Shown here one piece after another: positions 1 through 6,320 of a DNA stretch of 28,803 bases. The notes beneath the pieces were generated by a model. The model saw only the letters and a list, made by a program, of their open reading frames with translations. It had not been told where the DNA came from and did no database searches. Position 1 is the first letter of the stretch. Each line of letters begins with the position of its first letter. Made by a program: the position numbers and the translations under genes. The stretch is taken from assembly GCA_017632155.1 (NCBI GenBank), contig JAGBRZ010000112.1, forward strand, positions 1-28,803. The letters are read 5' to 3'. This stretch comes from Clostridia bacterium (GTDB lineage Bacteria; Bacillota_A; Clostridia; Oscillospirales; CAG-272).

Positions 1-135
1 CCCTCTCTTTTTCTCTCTCTTCGCCCGCTCCGTCGCTATTATCAGCTGGACGGCTGCGTCCTCGATGCGCTTCATGCGGCGTGCTCTTTCCTCGTCGGTG
101 AGCGTCGGACGGTGTACTCTGATTATGTATTCCAT
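1..135 (-). CDS. Small early phage protein, partial at window edge
   Basis: An open frame runs from an ATG at 133-135 leftward off the window, 45 codons so far, preceded by a good ribosome binding site (GGAGGGG). The visible protein starts MEYIIRVHRPTLTDEERARR and continues as a basic, probably helical segment rich in Arg, Lys and Glu. It follows the Cro-like gene in the same direction, so it is probably in the leftward early operon. I do not recognise a function. Its C-terminus lies outside the window. Confidence 0.6.
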   Translation of the reverse strand, partial: MEYIIRVHRPTLTDEERARRMKRIEDAAVQLIIATERAKREKKRG

Positions 136-224
136 GTTCAGCCCCTCCTTTTTCTGAGGCTATGCGGCTATGCTTGACCGTTATGTATGGGGGTTGTTAT
201 ATTCATTATGATGCGTTACAATAA

Positions 225-238
225 TCGCATAAATGCGA
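225..238. promoter_or_regulatory. Operator 1 (TCGCATAAATGCGA)
   Basis: This 14-bp near-perfect palindrome has half-sites TCGCAT/ATGCGA and a 2-bp centre. The same half-sites recur at 474-487 and 535-548, so it is very probably a binding site for the CI-like and/or Cro-like protein. It lies downstream of the Cro-like gene and upstream of the next leftward gene. Just beyond it on the minus strand is a weak promoter-like pair (TTATTG, 17 bp, TATAAC), so it may control a second early promoter. Target assignment is inference. Confidence 0.7.
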
Positions 239-242
239 CTTT

Positions 243-443
243 TTACGCCAAAAAAATATCGGTCGCTTCTTCGTTTGTCAATCCGAGGATATCCTTCAAA
301 CGGGATGCTTCGCCGATCGTGAGACGTTCGAACTTGTTGAGCTTACGATATAACGACGAGCGGTCTATTTCGAGGGTTTCCGCCAGTCGGTCTACATTCA
401 TTCCTTTTTCTACAATTTTCCCTCTCAGTTTATTCACGTCCAT
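243..443 (-). CDS. Cro-like / XRE-family small DNA-binding protein
   Basis: This is a 66-residue helix-turn-helix protein starting MDVNKLRGKIVEKGMNVDRL. The segment LAETLEIDRSSLYRKLNKFE (about residues 20-39) fits a Cro/CI-type HTH with recognition helix RSSLYRKL. I chose the ATG at 441-443 because AAAGGAG sits 7-8 bp upstream. A longer reading frame would begin at 479, but that start lies inside an operator and has no ribosome binding site. The gene is transcribed leftward from the consensus promoter at 498-526, which is flanked by two operators, and is divergent from the repressor at 628. That arrangement is typical of the lytic-side regulator of a phage switch. It ends at the TAA at 243-245. 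The direction of its effect on lysogeny is inferred from position. Confidence 0.8.
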   Translation of the reverse strand: MDVNKLRGKIVEKGMNVDRLAETLEIDRSSLYRKLNKFERLTIGEASRLKDILGLTNEEATDIFLA

Positions 444-473
444 TTCCGTACTCCTTTCGCTTATTTGAAATTG

Positions 474-487
474 TCGCATTTATGCGA
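474..487. promoter_or_regulatory. Operator 2 (TCGCATTTATGCGA)
   Basis: This site is the exact reverse complement of operator 1 and extends to GTCGCAT-TT-ATGCGAC (473-488), giving 7-bp half-sites. It begins about 10 bp downstream of the leftward -10 box, over the expected start of the Cro-like transcript, so a bound repressor would block that promoter. Confidence 0.8.
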
Positions 488-497
488 CCTTGTGCCC

Positions 498-526
498 ATT
501 ATAGCACCTTTCGTAGCAATTGTCAA
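498..526 (-). promoter_or_regulatory. Leftward early promoter
   Basis: On the minus strand there is a perfect -35 box TTGACA (526-521), a 17-bp spacer and a perfect -10 box TATAAT (503-498). It reads toward the Cro-like gene and the early operon. Operators lie on both sides (474-487 and 535-548), which makes this the probable main switch promoter. The boxes and spacing are seen directly. Regulation is inferred. Confidence 0.85.
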
Positions 527-534
527 TACAATAA

Positions 535-548
535 TCGCAAAAATGCGA
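535..548. promoter_or_regulatory. Operator 3 (TCGCAAAAATGCGA)
   Basis: This is a third copy of the operator with one changed half-site base, extending to AATCGCAAAAATGCGATT (533-550). It lies just upstream of the leftward -35 box and about 30 bp upstream of the rightward repressor promoter, so it could act on both. A fourth, degenerate copy (GTTGCAATATTTGCGAC, 576-592) overlaps the -35 of the repressor promoter. Confidence 0.75.
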
Positions 549-576
549 TTGTTTACATTTTATTCATGTAGATATG

Positions 577-606
577 TTGCAATATTTGCGACTGTGCCAC
601 TATAAT
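577..606 (+). promoter_or_regulatory. Rightward repressor promoter
   Basis: A -35-like TTGCAA (577-582), an 18-bp spacer and a perfect TATAAT (601-606) lie just upstream of the CI-like gene. The -35 sits within a degenerate operator (576-592), which would fit autoregulation. Confidence 0.6.
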
Positions 607-627
607 ATAGGTGAAGGTGGTGATGTA

Positions 628-1026
628 ATGAAAATAGGACAGCGCATAAAGCAGCGTCGGAAGTTTTTAAAAATGAGTGCTGACGATCTGGCGAAGCGTT
701 TAGGAAAAGACCGCTCCACCGTTTACAGGTATGAGAATGGCGATATTGAAAAATTACCACTTGACATTCTTAAACCTATCGCGGCTGCGCTTGATACGTC
801 CCCTCAATATTTAATGGGATGGGACGACGAGCCGGAGGACTTGGGCGCACTCGCCGCAAAAGTGCTTGTTGATCCGGACCTGCTGAAACTGGTACAGACT
901 TACTTAAAATTGAGCGAGTCCGACCAGTACGCCCTGCGGCTCATGGCCGAGTCACTTGTGGCGAAAGAACAAAAAAAGACCGACGCGGAAACGTCGGCCG
1001 AAGATTCAGTCGTTGAGATTGAATAG
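628..1026 (+). CDS. CI-like phage repressor, XRE family
   Basis: This is a 132-residue protein starting MKIGQRIKQRRKFLKMSADD. Residues about 3-60 form a classic HTH_3/XRE domain (LAKRLGKDRSTVYRYENGD), with the usual PQYLMGWDD tail of that family. The C-terminal half is helical and acidic and shows no LexA/CI-type self-cleavage domain, so it would not be expected to be inactivated by the usual RecA route. I chose the ATG at 628 because GGTGGTGAT precedes it; an in-frame upstream start at 574 lies within the promoter. It is divergent from the Cro-like gene across the operators. It ends in TAG. Its last 21 bp overlap a small opposing gene. Confidence 0.85.
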   Translation: MKIGQRIKQRRKFLKMSADDLAKRLGKDRSTVYRYENGDIEKLPLDILKPIAAALDTSPQYLMGWDDEPEDLGALAAKVLVDPDLLKLVQTYLKLSESDQYALRLMAESLVAKEQKKTDAETSAEDSVVEIE

Positions 1027-1149
1027 TGTTTTGATGAATGATAGGACAAGTCGGGCTTGGTAGTCGTCCAGATTTTCGATGATCTTCAAAAGCTCGTCCT
1101 TGGTCGGGGTGGTGATAGCGATCGGTACAGCGTTTTCATTGATTTGCAT
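1006..1149 (-). CDS. 47-residue protein opposing the repressor gene
   Basis: The frame starts at the ATG at 1147-1149 with AAAGGAG about 7 bp upstream and ends in TGA at 1006-1008, inside the 3' end of the repressor gene. The protein starts MQINENAVPIAITTPTKDEL and continues as an amphipathic helix (LLKIIENLDDYQARLVLSFI). It is divergent from the integrase and convergent with the repressor. I do not recognise it. Position next to the integrase allows an accessory role such as a directionality factor or regulator, but nothing in the sequence shows this. The strong ribosome binding site is the main reason to call it. Confidence 0.55.
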   Translation of the reverse strand: MQINENAVPIAITTPTKDELLKIIENLDDYQARLVLSFIKTLFNLND

Positions 1150-1168
1150 GGCAGGCTCCTTTCGGGGA

Positions 1169-1182
1169 CAAACATATGTTTG
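1169..1182. promoter_or_regulatory. Perfect 14-bp palindrome CAAACATATGTTTG
   Basis: A perfect palindrome lies between the 47-residue gene and the integrase. It is unrelated to the TCGCAT operators. It may bind a dimeric regulator of the two divergent genes. No second copy was noticed nearby. Confidence 0.4.
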
Positions 1183-1228
1183 ATTGCTTACTATGTCAGA
1201 GTATCAAAATTATTCTAAAATAGCAATA

Positions 1229-1269
1229 ACATGGTGCAAATTCCAAAAATTAAGAATATTATACCATGT
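1229..1269. repeat. Inverted repeat in integrase leader
   Basis: ACATGGT (1229-1235) and ACCATGT (1263-1269) are perfect 7-bp inverted arms separated by 27 AT-rich bases, 43 bp before the integrase start. They could be a regulatory site or a weak leader hairpin. The surrounding 1183-1311 is AT-rich and must hold the integrase promoter, but no clear -35/-10 pair stands out. Confidence 0.3.
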
Positions 1270-1311
1270 CTATAGTGAAAAAAATGTCATATTAAAGGGG
1301 TGCAAAAAATT

Positions 1312-2877
1312 ATGTGGCAATTACCGCCATTAACACCGGAGGAAATAATCGCCTACCTGCGGAAATCGCAGTCGGACGATCCGCTCCTTACGGTGGAGGA
1401 AGTTTTGGAAAAGCACGAGCAGATGCTCGACGATTGGGTGGAGCGGAATCTGCCGAACTCGGGGAAAATCCCGGAATATAACCGTATTCGGGAGGTCGTG
1501 TCCGGTGAGAATGTCGATAGCCGTCCGGGTATGCTTGATATGCTCCGTCGCATTGAGTCGCCGAAAATCAAGGCAATCATATGCACCGAGCCGCAGAGGC
1601 TTTCGCGCGGCAGCTTGAAGGAGATCGGGTATATCGTCGAAATGCTCCGATACAGCAATACCATCGTTATTACGATGCAATATACCTACGACTTGCGCGA
1701 TCCTCGGGACCGTGACAGCTTCGAGCGCGAGCTTATGCGAGGGAATGAATATCTTGAATACTATAAACGCATACAGCAGAACGGCCGCGTATTATCGGTG
1801 CAGAACGGAAACTATCTCGGTACGAAGCCGCCGTATGGGTACGATAAGACGAGCTTCAAGGAAGGCAAAAAAACGTGCTACTCATTGAAGCCGAACCCCG
1901 AACAGGCTCCCGTCGTAAAGATGATTTTTGAAATGTACGCAAAAGGTTACAGCTCCCACCGTATCGCGCGGGAACTCAACAGTATGGGAATTAAAACTCA
2001 GCGCGGCGGAAAATGGGGAGCGGAGAGCCTTGCAAAGATGCGGACTAATCAGCACTATATCGGGAAAACGGTTTGGAATCGCCGCCAGACTGTGAAAACC
2101 GTCGAGAACGGCGAAATTGTCGTCAGCCGTCCTTTAAGCGAGGATTATCTGGTATTTCCCGGCAAGCATGAAGCAATCATAGAGCAGGAGCTATGGGACG
2201 CTGTGCAGGAAATACGCGATAAAATACCGCCTGTCAAGGATAAGGCTAAATGCGTGAATCCTTTTGCCGGTCTTGTGATATGTCAATGCGGTCACCCGAT
2301 GACATATAGGCCATATAAAGGCAGAGATACCGAGCCGCGTCTCTTGTGTACTAACCAGACGGAATGTAAAACTGCGTCTTGTTTTTATTGGGAGATGGTA
2401 GAAGCCGTCGAAAGGGTGCTGCGGGATGCGGTCGAAGATTTTGAGTTAAAAATAAAGAACGACACGGGCGACAGTGTTGCCATGCACAAGCAGGTCGTTT
2501 CCCGCCATGAAAAGCGGTTAGAGGAATTAAACAAACTGGAGCTTGCTCAATGGGATAAATACACCAAAGAGGAAATGCCGAAGCATATCTTTGACCAATT
2601 AAACGCGCAGGTTTTGCAGGAAAAGGACGAAGTACAGCAAGCCTTATGTATTGCGCGTGATACGCTGCCGGAGCCGGTGGATTATGAAAAAAAGCACGCC
2701 TTGTTCTCCGATGCGCTAAAAATGCTCGAAGACCCGGACGCGCCCGCGCTTGATAAAAACAGGCTTTTAAAGCAGTGCATCGACCGAATTGTATATAATC
2801 GCAAAAGAAAAGGCTCCGGGAATCGTCGCTGGGGCGATCCTGAGCCTATGGAGCTTGATGTGCATTTAAGGGTGTAA
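1312..2877 (+). CDS. int: Large serine integrase (site-specific recombinase)
   Basis: This 521-residue protein integrates phage DNA at an attachment site. The N-terminal resolvase domain (about 10-155) carries the catalytic Ser19 in AYLRKSQSDD and the conserved Arg pair in PQRLSRGS (96-99). The recombinase domain follows (about 170-300, GTKPPYGYDK). A zinc ribbon is marked by CQCGHPM (Cys324/326) with Cys346 and Cys352/357. A coiled coil (about 385-450) and a basic C-terminus complete the usual large serine recombinase plan. I chose the ATG at 1312 because AAAGGGG (1294-1300) is 11 bp upstream; the in-frame GTG at 1300 overlaps that ribosome binding site. The gene converges on the endolysin, with a probable attP just downstream. 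It appears intact. Confidence 0.95.
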   Translation: MWQLPPLTPEEIIAYLRKSQSDDPLLTVEEVLEKHEQMLDDWVERNLPNSGKIPEYNRIREVVSGENVDSRPGMLDMLRRIESPKIKAIICTEPQRLSRGSLKEIGYIVEMLRYSNTIVITMQYTYDLRDPRDRDSFERELMRGNEYLEYYKRIQQNGRVLSVQNGNYLGTKPPYGYDKTSFKEGKKTCYSLKPNPEQAPVVKMIFEMYAKGYSSHRIARELNSMGIKTQRGGKWGAESLAKMRTNQHYIGKTVWNRRQTVKTVENGEIVVSRPLSEDYLVFPGKHEAIIEQELWDAVQEIRDKIPPVKDKAKCVNPFAGLVICQCGHPMTYRPYKGRDTEPRLLCTNQTECKTASCFYWEMVEAVERVLRDAVEDFELKIKNDTGDSVAMHKQVVSRHEKRLEELNKLELAQWDKYTKEEMPKHIFDQLNAQVLQEKDEVQQALCIARDTLPEPVDYEKKHALFSDALKMLEDPDAPALDKNRLLKQCIDRIVYNRKRKGSGNRRWGDPEPMELDVHLRV

Positions 2878-2902
2878 ACCCTTGCGGTACAAGGGTTTTG
2901 GG
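2876..2902 (+). terminator. Integrase terminator-like hairpin
   Basis: A 9-bp perfect stem AAACCCTTG / CAAGGGTTT with a 5-base loop (CGGTA) overlaps the integrase stop codon and is followed by a short T run. It would end integrase transcription before the putative attP. The T tract is short, so efficiency is uncertain. Confidence 0.55.
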
Positions 2903-2914
2903 GAGGTATGGCTT

Positions 2915-2966
2915 TCATGTACATCATTGGTGCGCAAGTTCATCAACACACGCATGATATACATGA
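2915..2966. other. attP: Putative phage attachment site attP
   Basis: A 52-bp imperfect dyad has outer arms TCATGTACATCAT (2915-2927) and ATGATATACATGA (2954-2966) that pair at 12 of 13 positions, with inner GTG/CAC pairing, centred between 2940 and 2941. Large serine integrases use attP sites of about 50 bp with imperfect inverted symmetry around a central dinucleotide, usually beside the integrase gene. The site lies between the integrase and endolysin terminators, where phage genomes usually open on integration. The exact core is not shown by this sequence alone. Confidence 0.55.
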
Positions 2967-2978
2967 TAATTAAACAAT

Positions 2979-3015
2979 AAAAAAGCCCGGCAGGATCACT
3001 CCCGCCGGGTTTTTC
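2979..3015. terminator. Bidirectional terminator between integrase and endolysin
   Basis: The stem CCCGGC-A-GG / CC-C-GCCGGG closes a 6-base loop and is flanked by an A run on the left and a T run on the right. It can therefore end transcripts from both sides. It would terminate the leftward late operon just after the endolysin stop codon and back up the integrase terminator. Confidence 0.9.
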
Positions 3016-3996
3016 TTATGTTGTTATATATGCCGTAAATCCGGCCGCTTTTACGCGGTCGAGCATATTCTGCGCGTTTGATAACTTGCTGAATGCGCCG
3101 ACCTGCACACGGTGGTACGATCCGACTTTTGTTATATACCCATCAAAGCCGGCCGCTTTTACTTTTTTGAGCATGGCGTCGGCATTCGTCTGATAACTGT
3201 ACGAGCCGACCTGCACGCGGTAATACTTTGTCGCGGTCGCGGTCGTTGTCGTTGTTTTCGCGCCGCCGTTGAGCTTGTCGAGGTAGCCCTTCACAAGCAC
3301 CTTGAACGCCTTCCAGTTTTTCTTGGCCGTGGTCGGGTTGTAGCTGGCGAATATGTGCAACGGGCACCACTTTTTGCCGGATATGAGATTCGTGCATTGT
3401 GTGTCAACGTCTGAGAACGTCTTGCCGGCCGACTTGTTGACCCAATAGGTATGTGTCACCAGCTTGTCAACGGTCAGGCCGTGTTTCCATAACAGCCATG
3501 CGGCGATTTTTGCGCCGTTGTCCTTTGCCTTTGCATCGTGGGCGGCGTTGTCGTTCATGATGATCTCCATGCCGATGCTCGTCATGTTGCCGCCGTCTGC
3601 GGTGGAGCCGTCGCCTGCGTGCCAGCCCACTTCCGCTTCTCCGGCAGGGTCGGACGGACACAAGCCGGTGCCGGCTTTGAGATTCTGCCACGCGCCGAGG
3701 TCGTCAACGTAGAAGTGTACGCGGGCACTGCCCATATTTTCGTTATAGGTGGCACGGGTATACTGTTCTGCGTCGTCGTTCACGTTGTCGAGGTCGTCCG
3801 TGTTGTGGATCGTCACGAAGCGCACCTTGCCGGTGTTGCCGGAGAGCTTCTGCTGTTTCTTGTACAGACTGCCCGCCGAAAAACCGGCCGCGTTTGCTCT
3901 CGCCGCGTTCTGCCAGCGTGTGCCGTCGGGGATGATCTTCTCGTTGACGGTCACGCCGTTTATTTTATAGGTTCTGTTCGGCGTTAATAATGCCAT
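3016..3996 (-). CDS. Endolysin: N-acetylmuramoyl-L-alanine amidase with two SPOR repeats
   Basis: This 326-residue protein should cut the amide bond between muramic acid and the stem peptide at the end of infection. Residues about 55-220 are an Amidase_2 domain, with probable zinc ligands His64 (TIHNTDD), His182 (THTYW) and Cys211 (KWCPLH), and conserved Glu144 (GMEII). A Thr/Ala linker (about 247-256) leads to two SPOR repeats (RVQVGSYSYQTNADAM and RVQVGAFSKLSNAQNM), a known peptidoglycan-binding family. There is no signal peptide, so release depends on a holin. I chose the ATG at 3996 (MALLTPNRTY); the frame stays open to 4131, but that part is a repetitive shadow of the upstream gene. It overlaps the upstream membrane-protein gene by 32 bp and is the last late gene. 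Confidence 0.92.
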   Translation of the reverse strand: MALLTPNRTYKINGVTVNEKIIPDGTRWQNAARANAAGFSAGSLYKKQQKLSGNTGKVRFVTIHNTDDLDNVNDDAEQYTRATYNENMGSARVHFYVDDLGAWQNLKAGTGLCPSDPAGEAEVGWHAGDGSTADGGNMTSIGMEIIMNDNAAHDAKAKDNGAKIAAWLLWKHGLTVDKLVTHTYWVNKSAGKTFSDVDTQCTNLISGKKWCPLHIFASYNPTTAKKNWKAFKVLVKGYLDKLNGGAKTTTTTATATKYYRVQVGSYSYQTNADAMLKKVKAAGFDGYITKVGSYHRVQVGAFSKLSNAQNMLDRVKAAGFTAYITT

Positions 3997-4372
3997 CGTC
4001 AGCACCGCCTTCCGCTTCGTTATCGTCGGTGTCGTTTTCGTTATCGTCGGTGTCGTTTTCGTTATCGTCGGTGTCGTTTTCGTTATCGTCGGTGTCGTTT
4101 TCGTTATTGCCCTCGTCATGTTCGGGGCCATCTTTCAATGCGCCGATGATGATTCCCGTGCCTTTTAGCATCCGGACTATACGCTCTACTGCGTCCGCGG
4201 TACCCTCAGACACATTGAACGACATGGCACCGCCGATTATCAGAACAGCACCGGCGACAGTCTCGGCGGTAGTATCGGCATAACCGAACAACAGCACCAC
4301 TCCGGATACAATAGTTGCGACGGCCGTCCAGAACTTACGGCTGGTCAGTTTCTGAATAATCAGTTCTTTCAT
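3965..4372 (-). CDS. Holin-like membrane protein with acidic repeat tail
   Basis: This is a 135-residue protein starting MKELIIQKLTSRKFWTAVAT. Two hydrophobic segments (TAVATIVSGVVLLFGY and VAGAVLIIGGAMSFNV, about residues 15-48) fit a small holin-type membrane protein placed just before the endolysin. The C-terminus is highly acidic and holds four copies of NENDTDD, encoded by a perfect 21-bp tandem repeat (4019-4102). I chose the ATG at 4372; the frame is open to 4531 but that extension overlaps the neighbouring gene in another frame. It overlaps both neighbours (38 bp upstream, 32 bp downstream), suggesting coupled translation. Holin function is inferred from topology and position, not from a clear family match. 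Confidence 0.7.
   Translation of the reverse strand: MKELIIQKLTSRKFWTAVATIVSGVVLLFGYADTTAETVAGAVLIIGGAMSFNVSEGTADAVERIVRMLKGTGIIIGALKDGPEHDEGNNENDTDDNENDTDDNENDTDDNENDTDDNEAEGGADDGIINAEQNL
4019..4102. repeat. Perfect 21-bp tandem repeat, 4 copies
   Basis: The unit GTTATCGTCGGTGTCGTTTT plus C occurs four times without mismatch at 4019, 4040, 4061 and 4082, with the next few bases starting a fifth copy. It encodes the acidic NENDTDD repeats of the holin-like protein. Because 21 is a multiple of 3, copy-number changes would keep the frame. Confidence 0.95.
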
Positions 4373-4616
4373 TCTCACTTTCCCCGCTTTCGTTTTTTGT
4401 CTTTGTGTTCTTGATCCACGCCAGCAGCCCCGCTTCCGCTCCGCAGAAGGCGTATAATGCGCAGGAAACGGTCGGGGAGATTTCCAGCCCGACCTTGTAT
4501 GAGAGGATGAGATGCACCCACGTATATACAAATACCTGCGTTATAATCAGGGCGACGGCGATCTTTGAAAACAGCCCTTTGAAGTTCTTTTTTCTGTACC
4601 TCGGTCTTCTTTTCAC
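4335..4616 (-). CDS. Small two-helix membrane protein, lysis cassette
   Basis: This 93-residue protein has a basic N-terminus (MKRRPRYRKKNFKG), two predicted membrane helices (IAVALIITQVFVYTWVHLIL and VSCALYAFCGAEAGLLAWI) and a polar acidic tail. It starts with GTG at 4616, preceded by AAAGGGAGG. Position between two other membrane proteins and before the endolysin suggests a holin or antiholin-like role. I do not assign it to a named family. Confidence 0.7.
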   Translation of the reverse strand: MKRRPRYRKKNFKGLFSKIAVALIITQVFVYTWVHLILSYKVGLEISPTVSCALYAFCGAEAGLLAWIKNTKTKNESGESENERTDYSETDQP

Positions 4617-4631
4617 CGTCGCCGCCTCCCT

Positions 4632-5000
4632 TTATTCTTCGAACAGTTGGATGATGCCCTGCTTGGCTAAGAACTCCCGCTGCTCGTGCGTCACCTTGTC
4701 GGCATATTCGAGTGCCGCCTTCATGTCGCCATTGCAGTGAGCGTCGGGGATGCGCCCGACCGCGCGGGCCGTTGCTTTGCCGAGCGATATTGCCGCGCTG
4801 ATCCCCTTTACAAGGAAAAGCTCCTGCTGTTCGCGCAGTTCTTCGCGCTTTTTTTCTTTTCTCGCCCGTTCTGCTTCCTCGGCTTCGCGCTTCTTCGATT
4901 CCTTTTGTATCTTCTGCTGAATGAGCCAGAAGCAGAAGCCGGTCACGGCCGAAGGCAGGCAGGCTATAACGGCGATAAACACCGTCGTTACTGTGTCCAT
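4632..5000 (-). CDS. Membrane-anchored coiled-coil protein, lysis cassette
   Basis: This 122-residue protein has one N-terminal membrane segment (TVFIAVIACLPSAVTGFCFW), then a long charged coiled coil rich in Lys, Glu and Arg (about residues 28-62), then a soluble helical end. Similar small anchored coiled-coil proteins are often seen ahead of holin and endolysin genes in Clostridia phages, but their function is not established. ATG at 5000 follows ACGGAGGCG. It opens the four-gene lysis cassette. Confidence 0.7.
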   Translation of the reverse strand: MDTVTTVFIAVIACLPSAVTGFCFWLIQQKIQKESKKREAEEAERARKEKKREELREQQELFLVKGISAAISLGKATARAVGRIPDAHCNGDMKAALEYADKVTHEQREFLAKQGIIQLFEE

Positions 5001-5018
5001 TGTCTTCGCCTCCGTTTA

Positions 5019-6116
5019 TTACAGATTCGGGATGTAGGTGGCGCGGAAGCCGTTTCCCGGTATTGCGTTCGCGCGCTTGCTATGAAATTCATAAGAGAAT
5101 ATGCCGGCATTGCCTTTACTCGCGTATGAGCGGCCTCTGAAAATGAAGCCTTCGGAAATACCTGTGGAGCCGCTTACCGCGTCGCCTTCATAAGACGATG
5201 CTACCGCGCCTTCATCGGGAAGCAGCGCCAATGCTCTGAGAATCACCTTTGCGGCGTTGCTTATTTCCTCGGAGCATGAAACATTTGCGAAAGTACAGGA
5301 TACGTAGGCCGTTGTACTGTTCGTTATTCCGGTCGTGAATATCCATGTGTTATTCACATAATCGAATTTTATTGTACTACCGGTAGTCTTGACCTCTGTG
5401 TCTGTTGTCAGACATTCGGGGTCTACGAGCGAGCCGTCAGCGGCGTTTATCGCTTTCCAACAGGTGCTTGTCGCGTTCTGCGGATTGTCAGCGTCCGCAG
5501 CGTCGTTGTCGGCCAATACCTGCAACTCGCCCCATACGAAGCGCATACCGCCCTGCCATTCGCTGACGTTGCCGTTCATGTCCCATATACCGGATGCGGT
5601 TCCGTCATGACTCCATGTCAGCGGCCCGGTGCCGACTGCCACTCTGCCGACCGTTCCGTCGTCGTTATAGGTAGTGGGAATAGCTTTTTTTTCGGTTTCG
5701 TTGCTATCGAGTCCGTAATTGTTATTCCCTTTAGGCAGGTGTCCGTTTTTCTTACTCCACAGTGCGACCGCCGCCCACTCCGCCGCTGTGGCGAGATGCC
5801 AGCCGTAGCCCTTGTTTTCGCAAGCCTCGCGTGCAGTATCAAAATTGATATTCCCCTGCGGGTCTTCTGCCGGCAGGCTGTACGCCTTGCCGTTGTAGAC
5901 TACGTTCTCATACTTGGAGTAGTAAAAGCCGGGTATCTGACGGCCGTTGACGATAAATGCCGGGTGTATGCTGTCGTTGCCGCCGGTGAGGACGTCGCTG
6001 TTTTTGAAGGCCGGGATGTATACCAGTATCGACGGCATATCCGCTTCATCGAGCTGTACGATGTTACCGGGGCAGTGCATATCGACCGCCATTTTTGTTA
6101 AATTATAGCTTGCCAT
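5019..6116 (-). CDS. Tail-end adhesin with FGE-sulfatase / C-type-lectin-like fold
   Basis: This 365-residue protein has the sequence marks of the formylglycine-generating-enzyme (SUMF1) fold, a variant of the C-type lectin fold. These are WHLATAAEWAAVALW, IWDMNGNVSEWQGG and a C-terminal segment ending GNGFRATYIPNL. In phages and diversity-generating retroelement targets this fold is used for receptor binding rather than enzymatic oxidation. The C-terminus (about the last 45 residues, nt 5022-5150) aligns in character with the variable regions of such targets (RGRSY...NAG...NGFRAT). No reverse transcriptase or template repeat is seen here. It lies downstream of the gpI baseplate gene and before lysis, as expected for an adhesin. 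Fold call is from motifs; host-binding role is inference. Confidence 0.75.
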   Translation of the reverse strand: MASYNLTKMAVDMHCPGNIVQLDEADMPSILVYIPAFKNSDVLTGGNDSIHPAFIVNGRQIPGFYYSKYENVVYNGKAYSLPAEDPQGNINFDTAREACENKGYGWHLATAAEWAAVALWSKKNGHLPKGNNNYGLDSNETEKKAIPTTYNDDGTVGRVAVGTGPLTWSHDGTASGIWDMNGNVSEWQGGMRFVWGELQVLADNDAADADNPQNATSTCWKAINAADGSLVDPECLTTDTEVKTTGSTIKFDYVNNTWIFTTGITNSTTAYVSCTFANVSCSEEISNAAKVILRALALLPDEGAVASSYEGDAVSGSTGISEGFIFRGRSYASKGNAGIFSYEFHSKRANAIPGNGFRATYIPNL

Positions 6117-6131
6117 TGTTATGCTCCTTTC

Positions 6132-6305
6132 TTATGACTCACTCTGTCTGGATGCTATCAGCAGCAGCGCGGTCGCTACGCTTATGTCGGAGATGCCGGT
6201 CTCCATGTTGTTGAAGTTTTTCGCGCTCTGGTCGGTGGCTTCCTGTACGAGCTCGCCGGTCTCGGCGTCGATAACTTTGTCAAGCCATTTTGTTTTTGTG
6301 TACAT
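6132..6305 (-). CDS. Small tail-associated protein (57 residues)
   Basis: The frame starts at the ATG at 6303-6305 with AAAGGAGG 9 bp upstream and ends in TAA at 6132. The protein begins MYTKTKWLDKVIDAETGELV and contains KNFNNMETGISD, which resembles the N-terminal NNVEQGI element of the fibre protein encoded at 11489-12007. It probably belongs to the tail-fibre complex and lies tightly between two tail genes. No specific function can be assigned. Confidence 0.75.
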   Translation of the reverse strand: MYTKTKWLDKVIDAETGELVQEATDQSAKNFNNMETGISDISVATALLLIASRQSES

Positions 6306-6320
6306 TGTCGCGTCCTCCTT

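Noticed and set aside
2908..2973. 21-codon reading frame starting after GGGGAGG
   Set aside because: The ribosome binding site has almost no spacer, the frame lies across the attP-like dyad, and the peptide looks random.
4019..4102. CRISPR array
   Set aside because: The repeats are directly adjacent with no spacers and encode an in-frame acidic protein repeat.
3997..4131. N-terminal extension of the endolysin with repeated TKTTPTI
   Set aside because: This part is the 21-bp repeat of the upstream holin-like gene read in another frame; the supported start is at 3996.
5019..5150. Diversity-generating retroelement variable region
   Set aside because: No reverse transcriptase, template repeat or adenine-only variation pattern is visible in the window; kept only as a question about the rest of the genome.
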